DNA of 64,000 bases from JAWXUC01 sp044432975 (GTDB lineage: Bacteria; Pseudomonadota; Alphaproteobacteria; RF32; CAG-239): positions 186,001 through 250,000 of the forward strand of contig JAWXUC010000001.1 of assembly GCA_044432975.1 (NCBI GenBank). The letters run 5' to 3'. The position numbers and the translations under genes are program-made. The notes under the pieces are model-generated. The model worked only from the letters and a program-made list of their open reading frames with translations, was not told where the DNA came from and did no database searches. Positions within the stretch are counted from its first letter, which is position 1. Every line of letters begins with the position of its first letter. Below, piece after piece: positions 25,909 to 34,410 of the stretch.

Positions 25909-26866
25909 TATCGTCAGGCCTTCCCTTTAATTTTACAACAACATTATCCATTTTTCTACCAATTTCAGCATTAAACAAATGAATATCACCACAAATAATT
26001 TTAACATCATCATCAACTGCCATATCAAGATCAAAGAAAGAACCCTTCTCCCACTTAGCAACATCTTTAAGAGATACATTTTTAGTTTTTAACAAAGCCT
26101 CTAATTCAAGATCAGTTTCACAAAGTTCCGCTCCTAAATGACTTTCCCAAATAATATCACGACCAAATCTTTCACCCATAAACATTTGAGATAAAATTTC
26201 TCTAATTGGTTCTAATGTTGCATAAGGAATCATTAATTCAAGCTTACCACCCCTATCTTCCATATCAACTCTAATTTTTGCCACAATAACCGCATTAGAC
26301 AAACGAGAAATCGCCGCAAAAAGAGGGTTAGTCTCAAGCCTATCAAAAGAAAAATTAATACTAGCAACAGGATCAAAAGCAGTAGATAAATCGGAAAGAA
26401 TCAATTGCATAATTTCTTTTACAATATTCAACTCAATAATGGTATAAGGACGACCTTCTATCCTCATTGCAGCAGTACCACGTCTACCACCTAAAAGAAC
26501 ATCAACCATAGAATAAACAAGAGAGAAATCTGCAGAAATCATTCCATAATTATCCAACTCATCAGCCTTAAAAACAGAAAGCAATGTTGGCAAAGAAAGA
26601 GTTTCAACATATTCTCCAAACCTCATAGACTCTACACTATCTAAAGACACTTCAACATTATATTGTGTAAAGTTTCTCAAAGATGTTGCCATAGACCTAA
26701 TAAGCCTGTCAAAAACAATATCAAGCATAGGAAGTCGCTCATAAGAAACCAAAGAAGAGTCAAGTATTGCCATAACCCCTCCATTATTTTCTTCGCCATC
26801 TCCGCTATAACCAAACACCTTATCTATAGCACCTTGCGTTAAATTTGCATCCAAATCTTCAGACAT
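25901..26866 (-). CDS. fliM: flagellar motor switch protein FliM
   Basis: 321 residues. The middle CheC-like domain (SYERLPMLDIVFDRLIRSMATSLRNF, then SLVYSMVDVLLGGR) is followed by a C-terminal SpoA domain (about 235-310). FliM with FliG and FliN forms the C-ring that switches rotation. The N-terminal CheY-binding peptide is weak. It begins 2 bases after fliL. No fliN is seen in the window. Confidence 0.95.
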   Translation of the reverse strand: MSEDLDANLTQGAIDKVFGYSGDGEENNGGVMAILDSSLVSYERLPMLDIVFDRLIRSMATSLRNFTQYNVEVSLDSVESMRFGEYVETLSLPTLLSVFKADELDNYGMISADFSLVYSMVDVLLGGRRGTAAMRIEGRPYTIIELNIVKEIMQLILSDLSTAFDPVASINFSFDRLETNPLFAAISRLSNAVIVAKIRVDMEDRGGKLELMIPYATLEPIREILSQMFMGERFGRDIIWESHLGAELCETDLELEALLKTKNVSLKDVAKWEKGSFFDLDMAVDDDVKIICGDIHLFNAEIGRKMDNVVVKLKGRPDDNG

Positions 26867-26868
26867 CT

Positions 26869-27417
26869 TTATTCCTCTATTTCTTCTACCAAATCTTTTT
26901 CAAGATTAAAACTAACAAAAGATATGTTTATAATTTCTATTGGAGCCAAAACTAAATTAGCTCTATACAAAAGTTCTTCCTTCAACCAAAAAATCCCCTT
27001 TGCAGTATCAACTTCTGAAGGCTTTAATGCCATTGTTGTTAAAACAATCACATCTAACAGCTTAGGCAAAAGAACCTCAAAACCTTTAATTTGTGATGCA
27101 TCCTTAAACTCTAATGCAATTTGCAAACGCAAAATAAAATTATCATCAGATGAAGAATCTTTTAAAATCGCCTTCACCTCTGGCAAAGTATAAATAACAA
27201 CACCAGCTTTATCATTGCCATCTGTACTTTCAAAAATCTTATAAGAAAGACTATCATTTGTTTTCTTAGAAAAAACACTATAAAGAGCAACACCAACAGC
27301 TGCTGCAAGAAGAAGTAATACAAAAACAACTATAAGTTTTTTTTTCACAGAAGATTTCGCATCCGTAATTTTCTCATCTTCTACATCAACATCTGCAATA
27401 TTTTCATCTAAAACCAT
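26869..27417 (-). CDS. fliL: flagellar basal body-associated protein FliL
   Basis: 182 residues: an acidic cytoplasmic N-terminus, one membrane segment (about 28-47, LIVVFVLLLLAAAVGVAL) and a periplasmic domain ending with SFVSFNLEKDLVEEIEE. FliL surrounds the stator and stabilises it. It is the first gene of the minus-strand flagellar operon, with an A+T-rich promoter region upstream at 27418-27534. Confidence 0.92.
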   Translation of the reverse strand: MVLDENIADVDVEDEKITDAKSSVKKKLIVVFVLLLLAAAVGVALYSVFSKKTNDSLSYKIFESTDGNDKAGVVIYTLPEVKAILKDSSSDDNFILRLQIALEFKDASQIKGFEVLLPKLLDVIVLTTMALKPSEVDTAKGIFWLKEELLYRANLVLAPIEIINISFVSFNLEKDLVEEIEE

Positions 27418-27534
27418 AATACACTCCCCTATTTATTATATATTAAAATAAATAAATAAAGAAATAAACCTAAAATATATGGTTGTGTGTATAAAATTCA
27501 ATGAAAAATTTTCAACTTAAACCATATATCACCC

Positions 27535-28854
27535 TTAAGGAAGAAGTGGAGACCATGCAGGATCTGACGCCTCAGAAGGAGTTAAAACCAAACGCTCATT
27601 ATATCCTGTTAAATCAATAGAATACAATTTAACAGCACCAGATTTTCTTTTGCTTCCTCTTTCTTGCCTAAAGAAAATTAAAACACGACCATTTGGCGAC
27701 CACGTTGGACCCTCAACCAAAAAACCACTTGCAAGCAAACGTTCACCACTACCATCAGGATACATAACCCCAATATAAAATTGTCCGCCACTCATTTTTG
27801 TAAATGCAATATAATCACCCCTAGGAGACCAAACAGGAGTTGCATAACGACCACTACCAAAAGAAATCCTCTTAACATCAGAACCATCAGCATTCATAAT
27901 ATACAACTGCTGATCACCACCTCTGTCAGAGTTAAAAACAATCTGTTTTCCATCAGGAGAATAACTAGGAGATGTATCAATACTACTGTTCTTAGTTAAT
28001 TGTTTTATAGACTTATCTTTCAACATCATTTCATAAATATCAGACTTTCCGTTTGAAGCATAACTCAACAAAACACTAGAAGAATCTGGAGAAAATCTTG
28101 GAGCAAAAGTCATGCCAGGAAAGTTTCCTAAAAGAGTTTGCTCACCAGTTTGCAAATCAAGAGTATAAACCCTAGGATTTCCACCAATATAAGACATATA
28201 AGTAATAAGTTGCATATTAGGGGAAAATCTAGGAGTTAAAACCAAGTTAGCTCCATCTGTTAAATATTTATGATTTTCACCATCTTGATCCATAATTGCA
28301 AGACGTTTTACTTTTTTTGTTGCAGAACCACTCTCTGAAATATATACGATTCTAGTGTCAAAATAACCTTTTTCACCAGTCAATCTTTCATAAATACTAT
28401 CAGCAATAACATGGGCGATTCTACGCCAGTTATCTGTTGTTGTGCTAAAAGCTTGCCCTTTTAATTGATATGCGCCAAACACATCCCACAACCTCATTTC
28501 CACCTTAAGCTCTGTTTCAGAAACCCTAAACAACTCCATTTGCACCAAAGCTTGAGCATTAATAGCTTTCCAATCATTAAAAATAGGCTCTTGATTAACA
28601 GATGAAATGTCTTCAATATAGCTTCTATCTGGTATAACCTCAAAAAGTCCTGAGCGCTCTAAATCTGCAATAACAACTTTTCTAATTTTTTCAGCATATT
28701 GAGAATTCCAAAAACCATCCGCAACAATTTCTGGCATAGCAATAGGCATTGGCTCACGCATTGCACCACTAACATCAATTGTTAACTCAGCTTTTACACC
28801 TGCTGACAAAAAAAACGTTAAACAAAAAAATAAAATAGTTATTATTTTTCTCAT
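27535..28854 (-). CDS. tolB: Tol-Pal system protein TolB
   Basis: 439 residues. A signal peptide (FFLSAGVKAE) is followed by an N-terminal alpha/beta domain and a six-bladed propeller with repeats such as FSPNMQLITYMS, YSPDGKQIVFNSDRGGDQQLY and WSPRGDYIAFTK. TolB is the periplasmic partner of Pal, recycled by TolQRA during outer membrane constriction. It lies far from tolQRA (55-57 kb), so the Tol genes are split. An inverted repeat (27475-27484 with 27520-27529) follows the gene. Confidence 0.96.
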   Translation of the reverse strand: MRKIITILFFCLTFFLSAGVKAELTIDVSGAMREPMPIAMPEIVADGFWNSQYAEKIRKVVIADLERSGLFEVIPDRSYIEDISSVNQEPIFNDWKAINAQALVQMELFRVSETELKVEMRLWDVFGAYQLKGQAFSTTTDNWRRIAHVIADSIYERLTGEKGYFDTRIVYISESGSATKKVKRLAIMDQDGENHKYLTDGANLVLTPRFSPNMQLITYMSYIGGNPRVYTLDLQTGEQTLLGNFPGMTFAPRFSPDSSSVLLSYASNGKSDIYEMMLKDKSIKQLTKNSSIDTSPSYSPDGKQIVFNSDRGGDQQLYIMNADGSDVKRISFGSGRYATPVWSPRGDYIAFTKMSGGQFYIGVMYPDGSGERLLASGFLVEGPTWSPNGRVLIFFRQERGSKRKSGAVKLYSIDLTGYNERLVLTPSEASDPAWSPLLP

Positions 28855-28928
28855 AAAAAAGAACCTCTATAAAAAACATTTACATTAAAATTTTTATACA
28901 TTAAACTCAACGCATAAGAGAGAGTATA

Positions 28929-29393
28929 ATGGATAATAATGAATTTATAGTAAATTTAAAAAAATACAAGTCAATTTTATGTTTTGATTATGGAAGCAAA
29001 CGTTTAGGTGTTGCTGTTTCTGACTTATTATTAATAAGTGCCAATAATTTTAAGACAATACAAAGAACAAGCATAAAAAAAGACATAGAAGAAATAAAAA
29101 AAATAATTAAAGAAAAAGAAGTCGGAGGAATCTTATACGGCCTACCTCTTCAAATGGACGGAGCAGAAGGACAAACCGCTCAAGAAGTAAAAGAATTTGC
29201 AAACAAAATATCAGAACACATAAACCTTCCATACACTTTTTGGGACGAAAGATTATCATCTCGTGCTATGGATAATTTTTTAATAAAAGAAATAGACATG
29301 AACCGCAAAAGAAGAAAAGAAATACTAGATTCCTCTAGTGCAACTTTTGTTCTACAAGGATTCTTAGATTATTTACACAATGTTTTTTCATAA
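28929..29393 (+). CDS. ruvX: RuvX/YqgF putative pre-16S rRNA nuclease
   Basis: 154 residues, the usual size. RNase H-like fold with FDYGSKRLGVAVSD (first catalytic Asp), GGILYGLPLQMDG, and FWDERLSSRAM (Glu). The family processes the 16S rRNA 5' end and has been called a Holliday junction resolvase. GAGAG lies ahead of the ATG. Its last 25 bases overlap the converging gene at 29369. Confidence 0.93.
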   Translation: MDNNEFIVNLKKYKSILCFDYGSKRLGVAVSDLLLISANNFKTIQRTSIKKDIEEIKKIIKEKEVGGILYGLPLQMDGAEGQTAQEVKEFANKISEHINLPYTFWDERLSSRAMDNFLIKEIDMNRKRRKEILDSSSATFVLQGFLDYLHNVFS

Positions 29394-30022
29394 TCATAAT
29401 TTGATTGAACATCCAACTTCATTTGTTCATCTGATAAAATTTCATTAAAACGTTTAACAAGTGGCATTATCTCATCATAATATTGCTGATTAAGATTTTC
29501 TGTTGCCTTATTAATATCATTTATATCCGTAACATTAATAGGCTTAACCAAAGAAGTAATATCATTCAAAGCAACCTTAAAATGAGGCAAAAAATATTCT
29601 AAAGCTTTCTTGTTTATCTGCATATGCGCTTGCTCGTGCCTAAGAGTTACAAAAAACCGACAAGATTCTCTTTCTAAGTGGTTCGCAACATATATCGTTG
29701 GTTTTTGATAACCAATAAAAACATTAACTTTTTTAGGAATAACACAAGCATCATTAGGATCTGTATATTGTGTTGAAGAAACAAGACTTATACTTAACTC
29801 CAAAGAAGCTACCGCTAATCCACCTGCCACAAAGCCCTCATGAATACCACTTTGAGTAGCTAAATTAGACAGATATTCTTTACTTCGAGTTAGATCATAA
29901 TTAAGATCACCATAAGAACTATAAAAAATAATTTCAGCTTCATTTTTCACTCCATCACATGCATTAGCATGTAATACTGACGGAAAAATAAACAACATTA
30001 ATATAAAATAAACTTTTTTCAT
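29369..30022 (-). CDS. putative secreted zinc metalloprotease (HExxH), unknown family
   Basis: 217 residues with a Sec signal peptide (FIFPSVLHANA). RHEQAHMQINKKALEYF contains HEQAH, the HExxH zinc motif, in a helix-like context. There are Cys residues at both ends (ACDGV and the C-terminal TLCK). Probably periplasmic. I cannot name the family; DUF922-like secreted proteases are a possible relative. It converges on and overlaps ruvX. Confidence 0.65.
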   Translation of the reverse strand: MKKVYFILMLFIFPSVLHANACDGVKNEAEIIFYSSYGDLNYDLTRSKEYLSNLATQSGIHEGFVAGGLAVASLELSISLVSSTQYTDPNDACVIPKKVNVFIGYQKPTIYVANHLERESCRFFVTLRHEQAHMQINKKALEYFLPHFKVALNDITSLVKPINVTDINDINKATENLNQQYYDEIMPLVKRFNEILSDEQMKLDVQSNYDYEKTLCK

Positions 30023-30061
30023 AATATAATATTATAAAATAAAAATATTAAGGTAGAATTA

Positions 30062-30418
30062 ATGCTAAAAGTTTTTTTAATATTATTTTTTATAATCAAC
30101 ACAAATATTAGTTATGGATATCAAAGAAAAGAAATATCCCCAAACTTTTTTGTCCCTACAGAAGTAACACAACCCAATATACCTACAGCAAAAAAACGCC
30201 CAGAAGCAGAACCTAAAAAAATAGAAAGTCAAACAATTGCAAAAGAAGTAAAAAACAAACAACAATCCTTTAATGAACATCCTGAATACACCCAAATTTA
30301 TGATGAATACAGAAAAGATATTAATGAAATTTCAAAAACAAAAAAATTTCCCGACGTCTCTCAAATAAAAAAAGATTTCAAAGGAATGGATTCCAACGAC
30401 TATTTCTTAGTTAAATAA
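30062..30418 (+). CDS. small exported protein of unknown function
   Basis: 118 residues. A signal peptide-like N-terminus (VFLILFFIINTNISYG) is followed by a Lys/Glu/Pro-rich, probably disordered segment and an acidic end. No domain is recognised. Start at 30062 after AAGGT spacing. It stands alone between a divergent metalloprotease-like gene and the gatB terminator. Confidence 0.6.
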   Translation: MLKVFLILFFIINTNISYGYQRKEISPNFFVPTEVTQPNIPTAKKRPEAEPKKIESQTIAKEVKNKQQSFNEHPEYTQIYDEYRKDINEISKTKKFPDVSQIKKDFKGMDSNDYFLVK

Positions 30419-30421
30419 AAA

Positions 30422-30443
30422 AAGAGCGACAAAAGTCGCTCTT
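30422..30443 (-). terminator. terminator of the gatCAB operon
   Basis: AAGAGCGAC (30422-30430) and GTCGCTCTT (30435-30443) form a stem with an AAAA loop. The minus strand continues with TTTTTTT. Confidence 0.85.
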
Positions 30444-30464
30444 AAAAACAAAACTTTTTTATAA

Positions 30465-31886
30465 TCAAGAAAGTTTTTTAACAATCAAATCACTAACAAT
30501 TGCAGGATTCGCCTTCCCTTTAGAAAACTTTAATGTTTGACCAACAAACCAACCTAACAAATTGTTACGTCCAGATTTATACGCATTAACATTGTCTGGA
30601 TTATTAGCAATTAATTCATCAATAAAAGCTTCAATTTCACTTAAGTTAGTTTCTTGTTTCAAGCCTTTTTCTTCAACAATTACAGAAGGATTTTGAGATG
30701 TCTCCCACATAATTTCAAAAACTTCTTTAGCAATTTTAGAGTTCAAAACCCCATCATTAATCAGGTTTACAAGCTCACCTATTTGTTTAGGAGAAACAGG
30801 AGATTGACTTAATAACAAACCATCTTTTTTTAAGAAACCAAAAAAGTCTCCCATAATCCAGTTTGCAACTTTTTTAGCATCAGAACCCACAATAGCGTCT
30901 TCAAAAAACTTTGCGGTTTCTTTATCATCACACAACACCATTGCGTCATATTCTGTTAAACCCAAACCAACAAACCTAGCTTTTTTAGCCTCTGGCAATT
31001 CTGGCATATTATTTTTAATGCCATCAACATATTCTTGAGTTAACACCAAAGGTGGTAAATCTGGCTCAGGAAAATATCTATAATCATGAGCAAATTCTTT
31101 AGAACGCAATGCTTTTGTAACTTGAGTTTGAGGATCAAAAGAACGTGTTTCTTGCGCCACTGTTCCGCCATTTTCATAAATTTCTGCCTGACGTTTTGCT
31201 TCTGCTTCAATTGCTTGCATCACAAATTTAACAGAGTTCATATTCTTCATCTCGCAACGTGTACGCAATTCTGTTGAGCCAATCGGACGGATTGAAACGT
31301 TAACATCACAACGCATAGAACCCTCGTCCATATTACCATCACAAGTTTCAATATAGCGGAGCATAGAACGCAAACGTCTAATAAATTCTCCCACTTCTTC
31401 AGGAGTAGAAAAATCTGGGTGAGTAACAATCTCCATCAAACCAACACCAGCACGATTCAAGTCAATATAACTTTTATCTGGACTAATATCATGAATAGAT
31501 TTTCCAGCATCTTGCTCGATGTGCAAGCGCTCGATTCTAATTTTTTTAGTCCCAATATCAAGACTTCCCTCACCTACGATAGGAAACTTAAATTGAGAAA
31601 TTTGATACCCTTGAGGAAGATCCGCATAAAAATAATTCTTACGAGCAAATTCAGAATAAAGATTAATTTTTGCATTTAACCCTAAACCAGTTTTAACCGC
31701 TTGTTCAACACATTTTGCATTTAATGTTGGCAACATTCCTGGCATTCCCGCATCAATAAAAGATACATGAGAGTTTGCCTCAGCACCATATTGAGTAGAA
31801 GAAGGAGAAAAGATTTTTGATTCTGAAATTATTTGACAGTGAACTTCAATACCACAAACAATTTCCCATTTATCATTTATAATCAT
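30465..31886 (-). CDS. gatB: aspartyl/glutamyl-tRNA amidotransferase subunit B
   Basis: 473 residues, full length. GatB binds the misacylated Glu-tRNA-Gln or Asp-tRNA-Asn and activates it with ATP. Visible are EIVCGIEVHCQI, YFYADLPQGYQISQ, DLNRAGVGLMEIVT, RCDVNVSIRP and a C-terminal YqeY-like tail (ANPAIVSDLIVKKL). Its start overlaps the gatA stop. The presence of GatCAB suggests that Gln-tRNA and/or Asn-tRNA is made by the indirect route. Confidence 0.97.
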   Translation of the reverse strand: MIINDKWEIVCGIEVHCQIISESKIFSPSSTQYGAEANSHVSFIDAGMPGMLPTLNAKCVEQAVKTGLGLNAKINLYSEFARKNYFYADLPQGYQISQFKFPIVGEGSLDIGTKKIRIERLHIEQDAGKSIHDISPDKSYIDLNRAGVGLMEIVTHPDFSTPEEVGEFIRRLRSMLRYIETCDGNMDEGSMRCDVNVSIRPIGSTELRTRCEMKNMNSVKFVMQAIEAEAKRQAEIYENGGTVAQETRSFDPQTQVTKALRSKEFAHDYRYFPEPDLPPLVLTQEYVDGIKNNMPELPEAKKARFVGLGLTEYDAMVLCDDKETAKFFEDAIVGSDAKKVANWIMGDFFGFLKKDGLLLSQSPVSPKQIGELVNLINDGVLNSKIAKEVFEIMWETSQNPSVIVEEKGLKQETNLSEIEAFIDELIANNPDNVNAYKSGRNNLLGWFVGQTLKFSKGKANPAIVSDLIVKKLS

Positions 31887-33307
31887 TTCATATCTCCTTC
31901 CAAATGAGAGGCTAATTTATATAAAGTTACCTCATCAAAAGACTTACCAATAAGTTGCAAACCAAGTGGCATATTTTTAGAATCAAATCCTGCAGGAACA
32001 GAAATCGCAGGAATTCCCGCCAAGTTTACAGAAACCGTATAAATATCATTCAACCACATATTAACAGGATTCTCTAACATTGATTTATCACCAATTTTGA
32101 ACGCAGAAGTTGGCGCTGTTGGGCATAAAATCGCATCAACATTTTCAAATGCTCTATCAAAATCTTGTTTAATAAGTTGACGTACTTTTTGTGCTTTCAA
32201 ATAATAAGCATCATAAAAACCAGAAGACAAAACATAAGTCCCAATCATAATTCTTCTTTTAACTTCAGCCCCAAAACCACTTGAACGAGAAGCAATATAC
32301 ATATCATCTAAATCCTCTGCCTCAACACGCTTACCATAGCGCAAACCATCAAAACGAGCCAAATTAGAAGAAGCTTCAGCAGGCGCTAAAATATAATAAG
32401 TCGCCAACGCATATTTTGTGTGAGGCAAAGAAATTTCTTTAATTTCAGCCCCTCTAGACTTCAAAACATCAATTCCTTTTTCCCAAGCTTTAACAACATC
32501 GGCATCCATTCCGTCTGCTTTATATTCTTTGGGAATACCGATTCTCAAATCTTTAACATCTTGATTCAAAAACTGTGTAAAATCAGGAACATCTAATTTA
32601 ATAGAAGTTGCATCTTTTTTATCATGCCCAGCCATAACATTAAACAAAATAGCATTATCTTCAACTGTCTTTGTCATTGGCCCAGCCTGATCTAAAGATG
32701 AAGCAAACGCCACGATTCCATAACGAGAACATCTACCATAAGTTGGCTTCATTCCCACAATTCCGCAATAAGCAGCTGGCTGACGAATTGACCCACCAGT
32801 ATCTGTTCCCAATGCCGCAACACACAAATCTCCACCAACTGCAGCAGCAGACCCACCTGAAGAACCACCAGCAACACAGTCTAAATTATGTGGGTTTTTA
32901 ACAGGTCCAAAAATAGATTTTTCATTAGAACCGCCCATAGCAAACTCATCCATATTAAGTTTACCTAAACAAACCCCGCCATTATCCCAAAGTTTTTGAG
33001 TAATTGTAGATTCATATTGAGGAACAAAGTTTGATAAAATATCAGAACAAACTGTAGTTCTAATGCCTTTGGTGCAAAAAATATCTTTAATACCCAAAGG
33101 TACACCTTCTAAAGCTTTTTGTGTTCCATTTGCATAATTATCATCTGCAGTTTTTGCCTGAGCTAAAGCGTGCTCTGGAGTTGTTAAAACATAAGCATTA
33201 ATATCTTTATTATCATCAATTTTTTTAATATATGCTGTTGTTAATTCTGTTGCTGAAACCTCTTTATTTTTAAGAGCTTTCAAAGTTTTTGCAATTGTAA
33301 ATTCCAT
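31883..33307 (-). CDS. gatA: aspartyl/glutamyl-tRNA amidotransferase subunit A
   Basis: 474 residues of the amidase-signature family. It releases ammonia from glutamine for GatB. The catalytic Ser-cisSer-Lys elements are seen in VPLGIKDIFCTKG, GGSSGGSAAAV and GTDTGGSIRQPA. It overlaps gatB by four bases and abuts gatC. Confidence 0.97.
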   Translation of the reverse strand: MEFTIAKTLKALKNKEVSATELTTAYIKKIDDNKDINAYVLTTPEHALAQAKTADDNYANGTQKALEGVPLGIKDIFCTKGIRTTVCSDILSNFVPQYESTITQKLWDNGGVCLGKLNMDEFAMGGSNEKSIFGPVKNPHNLDCVAGGSSGGSAAAVGGDLCVAALGTDTGGSIRQPAAYCGIVGMKPTYGRCSRYGIVAFASSLDQAGPMTKTVEDNAILFNVMAGHDKKDATSIKLDVPDFTQFLNQDVKDLRIGIPKEYKADGMDADVVKAWEKGIDVLKSRGAEIKEISLPHTKYALATYYILAPAEASSNLARFDGLRYGKRVEAEDLDDMYIASRSSGFGAEVKRRIMIGTYVLSSGFYDAYYLKAQKVRQLIKQDFDRAFENVDAILCPTAPTSAFKIGDKSMLENPVNMWLNDIYTVSVNLAGIPAISVPAGFDSKNMPLGLQLIGKSFDEVTLYKLASHLEGDMK

Positions 33308-33597
33308 TATTCCACCACCTTTGGCACTACAAAATATCCAAACTCTTTATTAGGAGCATTTTCCAAAACTTCTTTCGCTTGATTGCCTTCTAAAACTTCA
33401 TCTAAGCGAAGCTCTATAGAAGTATTATTAACACAAGTTAAAGGCTCAACATTAGAGGTGTCAATCTCATCAATTTCTGCCACCCAATTAAGAATTTTAT
33501 TAAATTCTTCAGCAAATTCCGTTACCTTATCATCATCAAATTTCAAGCGAGATAAAAAAGCAACTTTTTTAACATCATCATTTGTAATCATTGTCAT
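33307..33597 (-). CDS. gatC: aspartyl/glutamyl-tRNA amidotransferase subunit C
   Basis: 96 residues, the normal GatC size, wrapping the GatA-GatB interface. The pattern VKKVAFLSRLKFDDDKVTEF, then ILNWVAEIDEIDTSNVEPL, is typical. AAAGGA precedes ATG 33597. It is the first gene of gatCAB. Confidence 0.93.
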   Translation of the reverse strand: MTMITNDDVKKVAFLSRLKFDDDKVTEFAEEFNKILNWVAEIDEIDTSNVEPLTCVNNTSIELRLDEVLEGNQAKEVLENAPNKEFGYFVVPKVVE

Positions 33598-33675
33598 ATA
33601 TCCTTTTGTTGCTCCAATTATATATCAATAAAAAAGTGTTGCAAGAAAAATCTATAAAAAATTCACCTTTTCTCA

Positions 33676-33704
33676 TTGACACAAAACTCAATAAAAACTA
33701 TACT
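33676..33704 (+). promoter_or_regulatory. strong sigma70-type promoter for the winged-helix gene
   Basis: TTGACA (33676-33681), a 17-base spacer, and TATACT (33699-33704). The expected start point falls inside the palindrome at 33704-33745. Confidence 0.75.
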
Positions 33705-33745
33705 TTTCTTATTCCTATTTTCCTAGGAAAACAGGAATAAGAAAA
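33704..33745. repeat. 42 bp palindrome (copy 1), overlapping the transcription start
   Basis: Near-perfect palindrome with one mismatch, centred on CCTAGG. Its position right behind the -10 box suits an operator, possibly for the encoded winged-helix protein. Copy 2 lies at 34831-34870. Confidence 0.75.
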
Positions 33746-33801
33746 TAAAAAAATTAAACAATAAAAACAGATAATTAAATAACATAAAAAGGAACTATAA
33801 A

Positions 33802-34077
33802 ATGAATAATATTTTAATAAATCAAATTAAAGCATTGTCAAACAAACATAGGATTCATATTTTAAATATAATTCATCAAAACAATGGCAATTTATGTTAT
33901 GCAAATATTTATGAAGAAATAAAAATGCCTAGTCAAACATTTAACTACCATATAAAAAAACTAGAGAATGCTAAGATAATTTCATCTAAAAGAAAAAAAC
34001 AAAAACAAATTCTAGCAATAAATTACCCTATATTAAATTCTCTAAAAACAAACTTCAACAAGCTTTTAGATTTTTAA
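33802..34077 (+). CDS. small ArsR-like winged-helix transcriptional regulator
   Basis: 91 residues. Residues about 8-80 show the ArsR/winged-helix pattern: IKALSNKHRIHILNIIHQN, then CYANIYEEIKMPSQTFNYHIKKLENAKIISSKR (recognition helix and wing). No metal-binding Cys pair of classical ArsR sensors is seen. AAAAGGAAC precedes the ATG. The palindrome covering its own transcription start suggests autoregulation (inference). Confidence 0.8.
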   Translation: MNNILINQIKALSNKHRIHILNIIHQNNGNLCYANIYEEIKMPSQTFNYHIKKLENAKIISSKRKKQKQILAINYPILNSLKTNFNKLLDF

Positions 34078-34078
34078 C

Positions 34079-34106
34079 TTGACTTCTAAGGCATAAAGTT
34101 TAATCT
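34079..34106 (+). promoter_or_regulatory. sigma70-type promoter for the structured RNA
   Basis: TTGACT (34079-34084), a 16-base spacer, and TAATCT (34101-34106). It sits immediately after the winged-helix gene and points into the non-coding 333 bp gap. Confidence 0.6.
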
Positions 34107-34112
34107 CAAACC

Positions 34113-34387
34113 ATAGCTTAATGCTATGAATTATTATAAAAAATTCATGTTGGGATCGCTAAACCGAACATAAATCACATAAAAATGCCGTAACGGAATA
34201 AGATATTTTTCGTCAGTTCTATTTAAAGAACGAATGTCTCGACTCATATATATATGGTCGGGGTGCTTCCGACTATACAATAAGTATATGTCGGAGGTAA
34301 CGATGATATATACTAAAAGTCGAAGTCTCATTTTTACGGTGATGATTTAGCGACATTCCCGACCACCTTTTATAAGGTGGTTTAATT
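34113..34387 (+). ncRNA. unidentified structured RNA, about 270 nt, closed by a long-range stem and ended by a terminator
   Basis: The gap between the regulator and the lipoprotein has no plausible gene. A long-range stem pairs 34149-34155 with 34357-34363 (one G-U pair) and TCGCTAAA (34156-34163) with TTTAGCGA (34346-34353), separated by a 3-base bulge. Inside are hairpins at 34181-34210 (AAAAAT/ATTTTT), 34216-34231, 34241-34259 and 34268-34295 (TCCGAC-TATAC with GTATA-GTCGGA, 11 bp). A promoter lies in front and an intrinsic terminator behind. I could not match it to tmRNA, 6S, RNase P, SRP or a riboswitch I know. It may be a free small RNA or a leader controlling the lipoprotein gene. Confidence 0.55.
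34362..34387 (+). terminator. terminator of the structured RNA
   Basis: ACCACCTT (34362-34369) pairs with AAGGTGGT (34374-34381) across a TTAT loop, followed by TTAATTTT. The first two bases also belong to the closing stem of the RNA, so the two structures touch. Confidence 0.75.
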
Positions 34388-34410
34388 TTAAACTAAAAAA
34401 GGAAATCGCT

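Noticed and set aside
27475..27529. Inverted repeat ATATATGGTT/AACCATATAT after tolB as a terminator
   Set aside because: The arms are A+T-rich, 35 bases apart and no U-run follows; too weak to annotate.
34134..34331. 65-residue minus-strand ORF
   Set aside because: It lies inside the structured RNA, has no ribosome site and an odd composition; likely a chance frame.
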